DNA of 51,065 nucleotides from Anaerolineae bacterium (GTDB taxonomy: Bacteria; Chloroflexota; Anaerolineae; Anaerolineales; Anaerolineaceae). The stretch lies in the NCBI GenBank assembly GCA_013177815.1, contig JABLXM010000013.1, forward strand, positions 1 to 51,065. The letters are read 5' to 3'. The stretch's first letter is position 1, and every line of letters starts with the position of its first letter. Under the pieces are notes generated by a model. The model worked only from the letters and a program-made list of their open reading frames with translations, was not told where the DNA came from and searched no databases. Below, piece by piece: positions 6,506-15,368 of this stretch. Made by a program: the position numbers and the translations under genes.

Positions 6506-7894
6506 CTAATTGGTTGTGTTGTTGTAGAACCAGTTGTAGGCGTAATAGCCGGGGAACGCCCCACCGCTGCCATCCATGCGGATGGCGATCTGGTAGGCGC
6601 CCGCCATTGCCGCCGGCAGGCTGAATTCCAATGTCTGTGCGCCGCCAGCGCCCGAATCGAAGGTGGCAACCTCGACCCCGCCAAGCGCCTTGGTGCCGTA
6701 GGCGCCCATGCGCACGGTGAAGGTGGTGCTGGGCGGCAGGTTGTTGGTCATGATGGTCACATTGGTATCACGCGCGACCGATTTGACGTTGAAGGTGGGG
6801 TAGCCGCCGTAGGCAGGCAACGGCACCGGGGTTTCGCCGGGAACGATCGTCGCCGCCGGCACGGCGGTCGCTACCGGCACCGCCACGCCTGTGGTGGAAT
6901 TGTTATAGAACCAGTTGTAGGCAAAGTAGCCGTTGGTTGCCTCCATGCGGATGGCAATCTGGTAAGAACCCGCCAGCGCCGCCGGGATGCTGTATTCCAA
7001 CGTCTGCGCCGCCGTGGTGCCGGAATTGAAGCTGCCAACCTCGATGCCGCCAACGCCCTTGCTGCCATAGGCGCCCATGCGCACGGTAAAATCCGAATTG
7101 GGCGGCAGGTTGTTGGTCAGGACCTGCACCTTGACATTGCGCTCGACTTCCTGGATGCTGAAGGTTGGGTAACCGCTGTAGCCGGGGATGACCACGCCGC
7201 TGCTGGGGTTGTTATAGAACCAGTTGTAAGCGAAATAGCCGGAGGCTGATTCCATACGGATGGCGATCTGGTAAGAACCCACCAGCGCCGCCGGGATGTT
7301 GAAGGTGGCGGCAAAGACCCCACCCGCCCCGGAGTTCAACGTTCCCACCACAGTGCCGCCAACGCCTTTGGTGCCGTAGGCGCCCATGCGCACGGTGAAA
7401 TCGGTGTTGGCGGGGAAGTCATTGGTCTTGACCGAGACGCTGGTATCCTTGACTACATCCGTGATGCTGAAGGTGGGCACATGCACATAGGTTGGCAGCG
7501 GCGTGCCGACGCTGGCATCGTTATAGAACCAACTATAGGTATAATACCCGCCGACGCCATCCATGCGCAGGGCGATCTGATAACTGCCTTTGAGTGCCTC
7601 GGGGATGTTGAAGGTGGCAGAGAACGAACCGCCCGCGCCCGAATTGAGCGTGCCAACCACGATGCCGCCGATGCCCAGCGTGCCATAGGCACCCATGCGG
7701 ACGGTGAAATCGGTATTGGCGGGGAAGTTGTAGGTCACCACCGTCACCGAGGTGTCGGTCACGACGGATGTGATGGTGAAGGTGGGCGCGCTGGCGGCGA
7801 ATGCCACCCGGGGCGCCGGCACCAGAGCCACCAGCAACAAAACCAGGATGACCGCCATTTGCGCAAACCTTCCTAACACCTTGTTCTTCTTCAT
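6506..7894 (-). CDS. Secreted protein with four tandem beta-type repeats
   Basis: 462 residues from the ATG at 7894, five nt after GGAGG. A Sec signal peptide (MAVILVLLLVALVPAPRVAFA) ends in an Ala-rich cleavage site with no lipobox cysteine. The mature protein is four repeats of about 95-100 residues, starting near residues 38, 137, 240 and 365. Each carries 'DFTVRMGAYG', a Gly-rich turn with a FDSG/LNSG block, an 'AGSYQIAIRM'-type strand and 'YAYNWFYNN'. A Val/Pro/Thr-rich linker separates repeats 3 and 4. The repeat pattern suggests beta-sandwich modules on the cell surface, for adhesion or scaffolding. No catalytic motif is seen and the family is not recognised. A good promoter precedes it, so it is probably its own transcript. 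Confidence 0.8.
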   Translation of the reverse strand: MKKNKVLGRFAQMAVILVLLLVALVPAPRVAFAASAPTFTITSVVTDTSVTVVTYNFPANTDFTVRMGAYGTLGIGGIVVGTLNSGAGGSFSATFNIPEALKGSYQIALRMDGVGGYYTYSWFYNDASVGTPLPTYVHVPTFSITDVVKDTSVSVKTNDFPANTDFTVRMGAYGTKGVGGTVVGTLNSGAGGVFAATFNIPAALVGSYQIAIRMESASGYFAYNWFYNNPSSGVVIPGYSGYPTFSIQEVERNVKVQVLTNNLPPNSDFTVRMGAYGSKGVGGIEVGSFNSGTTAAQTLEYSIPAALAGSYQIAIRMEATNGYFAYNWFYNNSTTGVAVPVATAVPAATIVPGETPVPLPAYGGYPTFNVKSVARDTNVTIMTNNLPPSTTFTVRMGAYGTKALGGVEVATFDSGAGGAQTLEFSLPAAMAGAYQIAIRMDGSGGAFPGYYAYNWFYNNTTN

Positions 7895-7936
7895 GGTTCC
7901 CTCCACACTCCATAATTGGAGAAAATTCGTATAAAT

Positions 7937-7964
7937 AGTATACCCAAATCCAGACTTATTTCAA
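7937..7964 (-). promoter_or_regulatory. Sigma-70-type promoter of the repeat-protein gene
   Basis: On the minus strand TTGAAA (7959-7964) and TATACT (7937-7942) are 16 bp apart, ending 42 nt before the start codon. Confidence 0.6.
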
Positions 7965-8012
7965 GGCGGCAAGTTTTATGCCATCTTGGCTCTATTCCAG
8001 CCGATTCGGACC

Positions 8013-9248
8013 TCAACGATTGATGCGCGGTGACAGCCAGAAGGCGCGGTCTTCGGTGGAAGCGCCGTTGTTCTGCACCACCAGCATCAGGGCGACATCC
8101 TTGCCCGCCAGCGAACTGAGATTGACGTTGATGTGGGTATATTTGCCTTCGGATACTTCGGTCCAACTGCCGAGGTTCTGCACCGGTCCGCCATCTGCCG
8201 AGTAGTTCAACTGGAACATGATGTTGCACGCCGGGCTGCCATCCAGGCAGCCGACCAGCGCGCTGAAGGTGTCGCCGGATTGGATGCTGATCTCCGGGTA
8301 GGTGCCCTGGATGAACCCGCCCGCGCCATTGCTGGGGATGGTTATCAACGCCGGTTCGTCGTCCTGGTAGCCGCCTTCGAGCTTAGGGGCGCTGGCGTAG
8401 GTGATGGAACCGTTGGTGAAGTTCTGTCCGCCGCTGGGGCATGCCAGCGTACCTGCCGTGCTGCGCCATTCCGCCGAACAGTAGTTAGCCACCAGGTCGA
8501 ACTCATCGCCCGGGATCAAGGTCGGCGAGCCTTTGACGACTTTGATATCCACCCAGAAGGCTTTATCGGCATGGATGCCCCAGCCAAAAAGCACGCCGGT
8601 GGATGAGCGCAACTGCCAGTTGCCGCGGTAGCTGCCGGTCTCTGACGGCGCCGTCAACGATACCGAGAGGTCCACCGTCTGACCGGGGTTGACCACCGTC
8701 CCCATGCCGATGACATCGGGGGCGTTCATCTTGGCGCCGCTGACATAAACCAGCGCGTAATCGGTCGTCCAGGCGCAGGTGCCGGCGTTCTTCAAGCGCC
8801 AGCTCTTGGTGAAGGCGGCGTTGGGCGCGAAGGTGGTGCCATCCGGCACGGTCACATCCGCCACGAACTGCACCTGGTTGCAGGGTGTGGGCACTTTGGT
8901 GGCAGTGTTGACCACCGTGACCTGGATGGTGGGCACAAGCGTGCTGGTCGAAGATGCCAGCAATGTGGCGGTGTTGCCGGGGGTGGGCGTCATGGTGGGC
9001 GGCGGCGTTTCGGTGGGGAGGGACGTCTCGCTGGGCAGCGGCGTGGCGCTTGCCAGCGCCGCCTGCGTCAGCTCTGCAATCATGGTGGTGATGGCATTTT
9101 GGGTCATTTGCGCATTGACCGTGGCGGCGACCGCAGTTGCCATTGCGCCAAGCTCTGCGGTGGGCGCCGGCGGCAAGATCTGGGGTACGCAAGCTGCCAA
9201 GAGCAACGTCAACGCGAGGGTCATGGATAGGATGCGTTTGGATTTCAT
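8013..9248 (-). CDS. Secreted lipoprotein with NBR1-type Ig-like domain
   Basis: 411 residues from the ATG at 9248, preceded by GGAGGAG. The signal peptide has lipobox TLLLAAC, so the product is lipid-anchored. A helical Ala/Met segment and a long Thr/Pro/Ser linker (PSETSLPTETPPPTMTPTP) follow. Residues of about 135-240 match the NBR1-type Ig-like domain: 'FAPNAAFTKSWRLKNAGTCAW', 'NPGQTVDLSVSLTAPSETGSY' and 'NWQLRSSTGVLFGWG'. This domain is common in Anaerolineae lipoproteins, where it is thought to bind protein or sugar on the outside. The C-terminal half, with four Cys, looks like a second beta-sandwich (GGFIQGTYPEISIQSGDTF), perhaps carbohydrate-binding. No enzyme motif is seen. Confidence 0.85.
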   Translation of the reverse strand: MKSKRILSMTLALTLLLAACVPQILPPAPTAELGAMATAVAATVNAQMTQNAITTMIAELTQAALASATPLPSETSLPTETPPPTMTPTPGNTATLLASSTSTLVPTIQVTVVNTATKVPTPCNQVQFVADVTVPDGTTFAPNAAFTKSWRLKNAGTCAWTTDYALVYVSGAKMNAPDVIGMGTVVNPGQTVDLSVSLTAPSETGSYRGNWQLRSSTGVLFGWGIHADKAFWVDIKVVKGSPTLIPGDEFDLVANYCSAEWRSTAGTLACPSGGQNFTNGSITYASAPKLEGGYQDDEPALITIPSNGAGGFIQGTYPEISIQSGDTFSALVGCLDGSPACNIMFQLNYSADGGPVQNLGSWTEVSEGKYTHINVNLSSLAGKDVALMLVVQNNGASTEDRAFWLSPRINR

Positions 9249-9407
9249 CGATATTCTCCTCCAGGTCAACATGCTTTAAACGCTGACCCATACGTATTTG
9301 TTCCCTTAAGGTAATATGAGTATACAACTATTTCGTTTTACTGGCGAGAGGATGGTTTTGGCGTCGAAAAATAAATATTTGATGAAAGAATTGCGCCGGT
9401 AACCCGA

Positions 9408-9436
9408 TTGACTTTTCACTTTCGCATGTATACAAT
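9408..9436 (+). promoter_or_regulatory. Sigma-70-type promoter of the lipoprotein gene at 9501
   Basis: TTGACT (9408-9413) and TACAAT (9431-9436) are 17 bp apart. The predicted start near 9443 leaves a leader of about 58 nt with an AAGGAGGAG ribosome site. Confidence 0.75.
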
Positions 9437-9500
9437 ATTATTCATAGTGGGAGGGGCTTGTGATTTAAACCGTTCACGTTTTGCTCAAGGAGGAGACCCC

Positions 9501-10499
9501 ATGCGTTTAAAAATAAATTTTTTGATTGCGATTGTGATATTGTGCATGGCAGCGTTGGCGTGTAATTTCACCAGCCCCAGCAGCGGGGGTGACACAGGGT
9601 TGGAAGAGACACGCATTGCCCTGGCGATCCAGCAGACCAGTATTGCCATCCAGCAGATGACGCTCGCCGCGCCGACCGTGCCCCCACCCGCTGCCACGGC
9701 TGTTCCACCGACGGAAGCGCCGCCGACGGTGGTTGCCCCCACCATCGCGCCGCCTGAACCGACGCCGGTGAATATCAACGCGCGCATCAAAGCTTCCAAT
9801 ATCCTAATCTTCGAGGACATTATGGGCTATCCGCGCGCAGGGATGCCGGTGGTGAACGAAACCATCAACTTGATGAACTTCTCGGGCGGTAAGATCATCA
9901 ACGCCGGCGACGCGTTGGGGACCTTCAAGTCGCACGCCAACTCTGCCACCAAGTGGGACCTGATCATCATCGCCACCGAAGTGCGCTCCGCCTTCCAGGG
10001 TGAGATGTTCGAGTTGATCTACGACCACATCAACCGCGGCGGGGCGGTCATCATCGAAGCCTGGCACATCGACCAGATTTCCTCCGGTAAGATCGCGCCC
10101 ATCCTCAGCAAGTGCGGCGTGGCGCTGCAGAAAGAATGGCCCCGCGACCTGACGGATTTCGACCCTTATGATTTCTCGGTCTACTGGCTGGATCAATTCC
10201 ATCCGCTGCTCACCACCCCAAACACCGTCGAACCGCCGGCTTACCCCAACGTGGGCGGTTTCATGTGGGACGTGGATGCTGGCGACCTGCTCAAACTGAG
10301 CACAGGCGGGGACGCCGTGCTGGTGGGCGGGCTGTTCCCTAACCGCAAGTCGGATTACGGCGTGCTGACGGTATGCCACGGCGGGAAGATGGTCATTCAG
10401 ACTTTCTCCTCGCACGATTACAAATGGTCGGTCGTACAGCCACTGTGGGAAAACTACATCACCTACACGCTGACCAATTATTACAATTCCAACCCGTAA
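9501..10499 (+). CDS. Secreted lipoprotein with a possible DUF4350/glutamine-amidotransferase-like fold
   Basis: 332 residues from the ATG at 9501; AAGGAGGAG 7 nt upstream fixes the start. Lipobox 'MAALAC' is at residues 15-20, followed by a short helix and a Pro/Thr/Ala linker. From about residue 100 there is an alpha/beta pattern: a first strand 'ASNILIFED', then 'KWDLIIIATEVRSAF', 'NRGGAVIIEAWHID' and 'DYGVLTVCHGGKMVIQTFSSHD'. The order of strands, with a short loop after 'IIEAWH', resembles ThuA or DUF4350 folds related to class I glutamine amidotransferases, but no catalytic Cys-His-Glu set is clear. It faces the rho-M23 operon convergently and shares a terminator region with it. Confidence 0.8.
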   Translation: MRLKINFLIAIVILCMAALACNFTSPSSGGDTGLEETRIALAIQQTSIAIQQMTLAAPTVPPPAATAVPPTEAPPTVVAPTIAPPEPTPVNINARIKASNILIFEDIMGYPRAGMPVVNETINLMNFSGGKIINAGDALGTFKSHANSATKWDLIIIATEVRSAFQGEMFELIYDHINRGGAVIIEAWHIDQISSGKIAPILSKCGVALQKEWPRDLTDFDPYDFSVYWLDQFHPLLTTPNTVEPPAYPNVGGFMWDVDAGDLLKLSTGGDAVLVGGLFPNRKSDYGVLTVCHGGKMVIQTFSSHDYKWSVVQPLWENYITYTLTNYYNSNP

Positions 10500-10528
10500 C
10501 GCGATCTTTCCTTTCAACCAATAAAATC

Positions 10529-10552
10529 GCCCCGCCTGGTTGCAGACGGGGC
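10529..10552 (-). terminator. Terminator between convergent genes
   Basis: GCCCCG (10529-10534) and CGGGGC (10547-10552) form a 6-bp GC stem with a 12-nt loop. On the minus strand it is followed by GATTTTATT, so it mainly fits the end of the rho-M23 transcript. It may also slow transcription from the left. Confidence 0.6.
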
Positions 10553-10588
10553 ATGTTTGGCGTCTTCTCTTCAGGAAGATTGCAAATG

Positions 10589-11710
10589 CTAGCGGACGTA
10601 ATCCCAGGGGTTCACGAACTGCCCCAGGTAGCGGATCTCGAAATGCAGGTGAGGTCCGGTGGAGTTGCCGGTGGAGCCGACCTGACCGATGCTTTCGCCC
10701 TTGACCACGCTCTGCCCGCAGCCGACGAAGATGGCGTAAAGGTGGGCATAGAGGGTATGAAAGCCGTTGCCGTGGTCGATCATGATCATATTGCCGTAAC
10801 CGCCCCCAATTGCTCCGGCGTATACCACCACGCCCGAGTCGGCAGCGTAGACCGGCGCGCCGGTCGGTCCGGCGATATCGATACCCAGGTGCCCGGACCA
10901 AAAATCATTGCCGGACAGGTAGTGGTTCATGGAGGGCCATAGGAAGAACCCGGTACCGTATAGACCGCCTTCGGGGATGGTGCAACCGCCCGGACCAGAG
11001 ATGGTTTGGGTTGCGCCGGCACCCGGTCGCCAGACCGTCGGAACCACCCACTGTTGGTTTTCGCGCCAGCCGCCGGGCACCATCACGTAGGTATCCGGTG
11101 CGATCTCGGGGTTGGTGATATCCAAATTGTTGCCGGGCCAGGAGATGATGGTTTGGGCATCCACCTTATACTCCTGAGCGATCTTTTCGATGGTATCCCC
11201 CTCCTTCCAATGGTAGAAGATGCCATCGGTCGGCGGGATGCGCAGGGTTTGATCGACCGAGAGCATGTTGGGGTTGTCGTTGAGGATGTCGTAGTTCGCC
11301 CACAGGATGGTCTCGGGCTTGAGGTTGTATTCCTGCGAAATCGAAAAGACCGAATCGCCCGCCTGGACGGTGTACTCGCTGGCTTTGGAGCGCGAGCGGT
11401 TGGGGATGGTGGTGTAGGCGTTTGCCAGTCGGGTGATGGTGGAGATGCTGCCGGGCAGCGTCAATTCCGGCAGCGCGATGTTGGGCAGCGCGGCAGGTGT
11501 GGGCGCCTCGATCACTTCGGCTTCGACTACGGGCGATCCTTCCCTATTGGACGCGTTGCCGCCCGGCAAGAACGGGTTGCGCGTGATCAAAAAGAATACT
11601 GCCACCGCCACCATGACGGTGGTCACCCCCCACGACGATCCTGAAAGCCACGCCGGCAGGCGGTCTTGCCTGCGCTGAGCGTCTTTTTTCGTGGGTTTGT
11701 TCAAGCTCAC
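10589..11710 (-). CDS. LysM-domain M23 metallopeptidase (cell-wall endopeptidase)
   Basis: 373 residues from the GTG at 11710, which overlaps the rho stop (GTGA) and has GGAGG 4 nt upstream. A single membrane segment (WGVTTVMVAVAVFFLI) near residue 35 suggests a signal anchor. Two LysM modules follow: 'YTVQAGDSVFSISQEYNLKPETIL' in part, and 'HWKEGDTIEKIAQEYKVDAQTI'; LysM binds peptidoglycan. The C-terminal 130 residues are peptidase family M23: 'GHLGIDIAGPTGAPVYAA' holds the first His and Asp of the zinc site, and 'GPHLHFEIRY' the HxH motif, with 'HTLYAHL' between. All zinc ligands are present, so it should cleave or remodel peptidoglycan outside the membrane. Translational coupling to rho makes the two genes one operon. 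Confidence 0.92.
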   Translation of the reverse strand: MSLNKPTKKDAQRRQDRLPAWLSGSSWGVTTVMVAVAVFFLITRNPFLPGGNASNREGSPVVEAEVIEAPTPAALPNIALPELTLPGSISTITRLANAYTTIPNRSRSKASEYTVQAGDSVFSISQEYNLKPETILWANYDILNDNPNMLSVDQTLRIPPTDGIFYHWKEGDTIEKIAQEYKVDAQTIISWPGNNLDITNPEIAPDTYVMVPGGWRENQQWVVPTVWRPGAGATQTISGPGGCTIPEGGLYGTGFFLWPSMNHYLSGNDFWSGHLGIDIAGPTGAPVYAADSGVVVYAGAIGGGYGNMIMIDHGNGFHTLYAHLYAIFVGCGQSVVKGESIGQVGSTGNSTGPHLHFEIRYLGQFVNPWDYVR

Positions 11711-12996
11711 ATTTCCTCCGTCAAGGTCTCCAGTAACTCGAGATTGTTCTTGGTTTTGAGCATGCGCTGCAAGATGGCTTCGGTTGCAACCGACATATCC
11801 AAGCCGGCGCCTTGTGGTGGCGAGCCGATCATTTGTAGGTACATGCGGCGCATCAGCCAAACGCGCGGCAGGATATCCGGACCCAGCAGCAATTCCTCCC
11901 GCCGGGTGGACGAGCGTTCGATATCAATGGCGGGGAAGATGCGGCGCTCTTGCAGCTTGCGCGAGAGGTGCAGTTCCATGTTGCCGGTGCCTTTGAATTC
12001 TTCATACACCACGTCATCCAGGCGCGAGCCGGTGTCGATGAGCGCGGTAGCGATGATGGTCAGCGACCCGCCCTCCTCCAGGTTGCGCGCGGCGCCGAAG
12101 AAGCGTTTGGGTGGGTAGAGCGCCGAGGGGTCCATACCGCCCGAGAGGGTGCGCCCGGAGGGGTTGACCACCAGGTTATAGGCGCGCGCCAGGCGCGTCA
12201 GCGAGTCCATCAGGATAACCACGTCGCGACCGACCTCCACCAGGCGTTTGGCGCGTTCCAGGGCGATCTCGGCTGTGCGCACGTGCGAAGAGACCGGTTC
12301 ATCGAAGGTGGATGCCACTACCTGGGCATCCACCGAGCGGTCCATATCGGTCACTTCCTCCGGTCGTTCGCCGATGAGTGCGATGATGAGGTGCGTTTCG
12401 GGGTTGCGGGTGGAGATGGCGTTCGCCAGGTCCTTCAGGATGGTGGTTTTGCCAGCCTTGGGCGGCGAGACGATCATACCGCGCTGCCCACGCCCGATGG
12501 GGGCGATCAGGTTGATCAACCGGGTGGATAGCTTATCGCGATGGGTTTCCAGGTCGAAGCGTTTTTCGGGGAAGATGGGCGTCAGGTCCTCAAAGTTGGG
12601 ACGCGAGCGCGCTTCTTCAGCCTGAACGCCGTTGATGCTCTCGACCTTGAGCAAGCCATAGTGGCGTTCGGTCTCGCGCGGCGGGCGCACGTGCCCGATC
12701 ACGAGGTCGCCGGAACGAAGTTCGTAGCGGCGAAGCTGCGCCTGGGAGACGTAGACATCCTCATGCCCGACCTGGTAATTGGTGCGCAGGAAACCGATGC
12801 CCTCGTTCATGATCTCGAGGACGCCGCCGCGCACTTCCAACCCTTCCTTCTCGGCTTCCACCTGACGGATGCGGATGATCAGGTTCTCTTTCTTGAGGCG
12901 GTTGGCGTTGGGAATACCCAAAGCAACAGCCGTCTCCCGCAACGTCATCAGCGGGGCATTTTCCAATTCGAGTAGTTTCATGGTCAATTCGCTCAT
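11707..12996 (-). CDS. rho: Transcription termination factor Rho
   Basis: 429 residues from the ATG at 12996; an in-frame GTG at 13005 is a less likely start. The N-terminal Rho helix bundle is short (MKLLELENAPLMTLRETAVAL), followed by the cold-shock-like RNA-binding domain (GVLEIMNEGIGFLR..YVSQAQLRRYELRSGDLV in parts). The hexameric ATPase core has Walker A 'SPPKAGKTT' near residues 175-183, Walker B 'VVILMDSLTRLAR', the Q-loop/R-loop region and the arginine-finger region 'SALYPPKRFFGAARN'. Rho binds C-rich nascent RNA and terminates transcription in the cytoplasm. The length is normal, with no large insertion. It is preceded by a leader of about 170 nt, where attenuation would be typical for rho genes. 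Confidence 0.98.
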   Translation of the reverse strand: MSELTMKLLELENAPLMTLRETAVALGIPNANRLKKENLIIRIRQVEAEKEGLEVRGGVLEIMNEGIGFLRTNYQVGHEDVYVSQAQLRRYELRSGDLVIGHVRPPRETERHYGLLKVESINGVQAEEARSRPNFEDLTPIFPEKRFDLETHRDKLSTRLINLIAPIGRGQRGMIVSPPKAGKTTILKDLANAISTRNPETHLIIALIGERPEEVTDMDRSVDAQVVASTFDEPVSSHVRTAEIALERAKRLVEVGRDVVILMDSLTRLARAYNLVVNPSGRTLSGGMDPSALYPPKRFFGAARNLEEGGSLTIIATALIDTGSRLDDVVYEEFKGTGNMELHLSRKLQERRIFPAIDIERSSTRREELLLGPDILPRVWLMRRMYLQMIGSPPQGAGLDMSVATEAILQRMLKTKNNLELLETLTEEM

Positions 12997-13462
12997 AGTT
13001 CTCACTTAATGGATGATACCAACCCTAGCCGCCCTGACCTGCACCAGCAGGTCCTTTGTAGATGGTTCATTGATATGGTACGATCGGGATGAATTTCAAA
13101 TGAAAGCAGCGTGATGTCCCTGTGTGGGGATCGTTCCTTTGGAATGCTTTTTCCAACCAGTAGGATGTAAAAATTATAGCACGGGGAAATAATTTATGCA
13201 AGTTGTCAAGGGCAGGTTTGCGGCAGCATAGGGTCAATGGAATAATATGTGCATCCCCGCCAGCCCGAACTTCTACGGCAGCGGTGACGAGTTAGCTGGC
13301 TGCCTTCGAGAGTGTCAGACACGCTGCTTGCGCCAGGGTCGATCTTCGGCTGGGATTGGGCAGATCCAGGAGATTTGATAATGCCGAAATGCAACGATGT
13401 GTGAAATCCCCAGACAGGTCATTACTCCTATCAGACTTTATATCCATATATCATGACCAGGT
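12997..13462. other. Intergenic region: rho leader and promoter, then no gene seen
   Basis: The left part is the rho leader. From 13202 to 13462 I see no credible gene, tRNA or repeat; short open frames there lack ribosome sites. Confidence 0.5.
13173..13201 (-). promoter_or_regulatory. Sigma-70-type promoter of rho
   Basis: On the minus strand TTGCAT (13196-13201) and TATAAT (13173-13178) are 17 bp apart, and the -10 is extended by TGC. It predicts a rho leader of about 170 nt. Confidence 0.7.
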
Positions 13463-13803
13463 ATGGAAGACAAATCAAAGATCGCACGGGAAGATGTTAT
13501 CCGCATCCTGAAAGAGCAAATGCCTGCCCTCCGGGATAGATTTGGCGTTACCCGGTTGGCGCTGTTTGGGTCATTTGCGAAAAGAAACGCCGGAGCTGGA
13601 AGTGATATCGATCTCCTGGTGAAACCGAGCGCCCACCCGGACTAAGTTTTATAACACTGGCTAACTTCTTGGAAGAAATACTCGGGCAGCGGGTCGACCT
13701 GGTCACGGTCGAAAGCCTTACGCACGGCAGGAAGACACCCCGGCGTGAACACATTGCCGATGATATCGAAAAGACACTGATCAATGTCAACCCGACGGCG
13801 TGA
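13463..13803 (+). pseudogene. mntA: MNT-type nucleotidyltransferase antitoxin, frameshifted
   Basis: The first part (from the ATG at 13463) reads as a minimal nucleotidyltransferase: 'LALFGSFAKRNAGAGSDIDLLV' contains the GSFA..G..SDIDLLV catalytic signature. It stops at a TAA at 13644-13646. The rest of the family, 'GLSFITLANFLEEILGQRVDLVTVESL..EHIADDIEKTLI', continues in the next frame from about 13639 to the TGA at 13801-13803. A one-base deletion near the C-run at 13631-13640 explains this. In intact systems this protein AMPylates and silences the HepT toxin. Its end overlaps the hepT start by 20 bp, the usual arrangement. A sequencing error is possible, but the partner gene is broken as well. 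Confidence 0.8.
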
Positions 13804-14121
13804 TACGGATTATCTATCAGACATGATCGAAGCGATCATGCGCATCGCAGACTATTCGCGCGGGTTGGATTTCGACCAGTTTGTCTTGGAGGAAAAAACC
13901 AGGATACAGTGATACGAAACTTACAGGTCCTTGGAGAAGCAGCCAGGAAAATATCCGCGGGTTTTACGCAGCAGCATCCATTGGTTCTCTGGAAGGAAAT
14001 CCGCGGTATGCGGAATATCGTTGTCTATGAATATTTCGGTCTAAATATCGATGTTGTATGGGCAATCGCCCATGTAGACTTACCCGAATTACTGCCTGAT
14101 TTGCAAACCTTCAAAACATAA
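13784..14121 (+). pseudogene. hepT: HepT-family RNase toxin, frameshifted and lacking the catalytic His
   Basis: The ATG at 13784 begins 'MSTRRRDTDYLSDMIEAI..LDFDQFVLEEKTR' and stops at 13911. The family continues in the next frame as 'VIRNLQVLGEAARKI' to the TAA at 14119-14121. Adding one G near 13899-13902 would restore 'EKTRDTVIRNL', the expected join. The HEPN RNase motif RX4HXY reads RNIVVYEY, so the active-site His is Tyr (codon TAT instead of CAT). An intact HepT cuts RNA and is neutralised by its MNT partner. With two independent defects, this toxin should be inactive. Confidence 0.82.
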
Positions 14122-14223
14122 GCGAGCCTTTATTGTTTATGATAAAAAAGGCAGCGCTCGAATGTGCGCCCATTTTTATCGATGTTCATATTAATGGTCT
14201 TACGCTACGCTCACCCTCCTCGC

Positions 14224-15324
14224 TCAGTAGCGCAGCAGCGCCCCGATCTCGCCCAATGCCAGCAAGCGATCCGAAGGCGCCATCACCTGCACCTCGCCGC
14301 CGTGCGCCAGCGCCCGACCAACCGCCAGGTCGATCACATCCGGCACGGGTGCCAACAGCCCGCCGCAAGCCGGGCAGGTATTTCCATTCGCTGGCGCCAG
14401 CGCTTCGCATTCGCGGCAACACTGCCCAGGCTCCCTCAAGCCCTCGCGCAGCACCAGCAACGCCACGCGCCCATCGTTGACCACCGCCAGCGTCCTCGCC
14501 AGACCGGTGACGGCGCCTTCGCCCTTGGCAGCCGCCGTCACCAGCCGTTGCATCAGGTGCGCCTCATGCTCGCGTTCCGCCGCCAGCCCAACCGCCAGAG
14601 CTTTCTCCAGCACTTCGGCGTGGCTGGCGGTCATGCTCATCGGAAAGTCGCCCACCACCAGGCTCTGCCAGGCTTTGGGCAGCAGCGCGCGGAACTGTGC
14701 CACGTTCTCATCCGTCCCACCGATCAGCACGCGGCGGATATGCTTTTCCTCGAAGAAACGCAGCGCAAACGCCACCGCGTCCTTCATGTTACGCTCCACC
14801 ACTTCGTCCATGTGATCGGTGCGCCCTGCCACCCCGCCGCGCTGCCCCGGCACGCTGGAAGCACCGCCGCGCTTGGTATGCCGCACCGGCTTGCCCATCA
14901 CGCCTTCCTGCTCCACCAGCTCGCCCAGGTGGAAGGAGAAAGCCCGCGCCCCTTGTTTGTCCACCAGGATCACGCCGTAACCGCCGTAGTTATCCAGCAG
15001 GTTCGTCAGCAGCTTGACCACCGGGCTGTTGCCCGCCTGTACCAGATCGCGCACCGGCAGCGCCAGCGTGTAGGATCGCAGCCAGCCCTCGCCCGCGCAT
15101 GAGAAGACCACCACCCCGCGCCCGCACCAATCATACTGCTGGCGAAAAAAACGCTCCACCGCATCAACATCCTCGTCCAGGGTCAAATTCTTGAGCATGT
15201 TACGCAGGCGGAGCCGGTATTCGTCCGCATTTCCCCGCGAGGGATCCGTATTGAGATAAACACTCAAAACCGGGTGCGTCGGGCTCATCGACAGCAGCCC
15301 CCGCAGTTCGCTGTCATCGAACAT
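14224..15324 (-). CDS. eRF1/Pelota-like protein (baeRF family), possible ribosome-associated factor
   Basis: 366 residues; AAGGAGG lies 6 nt before the ATG at 15324. The order of segments matches bacterial eRF1-like proteins (baeRF, family 10 type): an N-terminal domain opening 'FDDSELRGLLSMSP..VLSVYLNTDP', a middle RNase-H-like domain with 'GVILVDKQGARAFSFHLGELVE' in part and 'HIRRVLIGGTDENVAQFRALLP', and a C-terminal L7Ae-like domain. A zinc ribbon is visible near the end: CRECEALAPANGNTCPACGG. The family is thought to act on ribosomes in peptide release, rescue or hibernation, but functions are mostly predicted. No GGQ release motif is seen. The sequence 'KRGGASSVPGQRGGVAGR' occupies the loop where such motifs occur. 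It is followed downstream by the MNT/HepT remnant and has its own strong ribosome site. Confidence 0.8.
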   Translation of the reverse strand: MFDDSELRGLLSMSPTHPVLSVYLNTDPSRGNADEYRLRLRNMLKNLTLDEDVDAVERFFRQQYDWCGRGVVVFSCAGEGWLRSYTLALPVRDLVQAGNSPVVKLLTNLLDNYGGYGVILVDKQGARAFSFHLGELVEQEGVMGKPVRHTKRGGASSVPGQRGGVAGRTDHMDEVVERNMKDAVAFALRFFEEKHIRRVLIGGTDENVAQFRALLPKAWQSLVVGDFPMSMTASHAEVLEKALAVGLAAEREHEAHLMQRLVTAAAKGEGAVTGLARTLAVVNDGRVALLVLREGLREPGQCCRECEALAPANGNTCPACGGLLAPVPDVIDLAVGRALAHGGEVQVMAPSDRLLALGEIGALLRY

Positions 15325-15368
15325 CGCAACCTCCTTTCGGGTGAATGAATTGTCTGGTGCCGTTGCCC

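Noticed and set aside
13206-13394. 62-codon minus-strand frame upstream of rho
   Set aside because: No start signal, and it lies upstream of a clear rho promoter; composition not protein-like.
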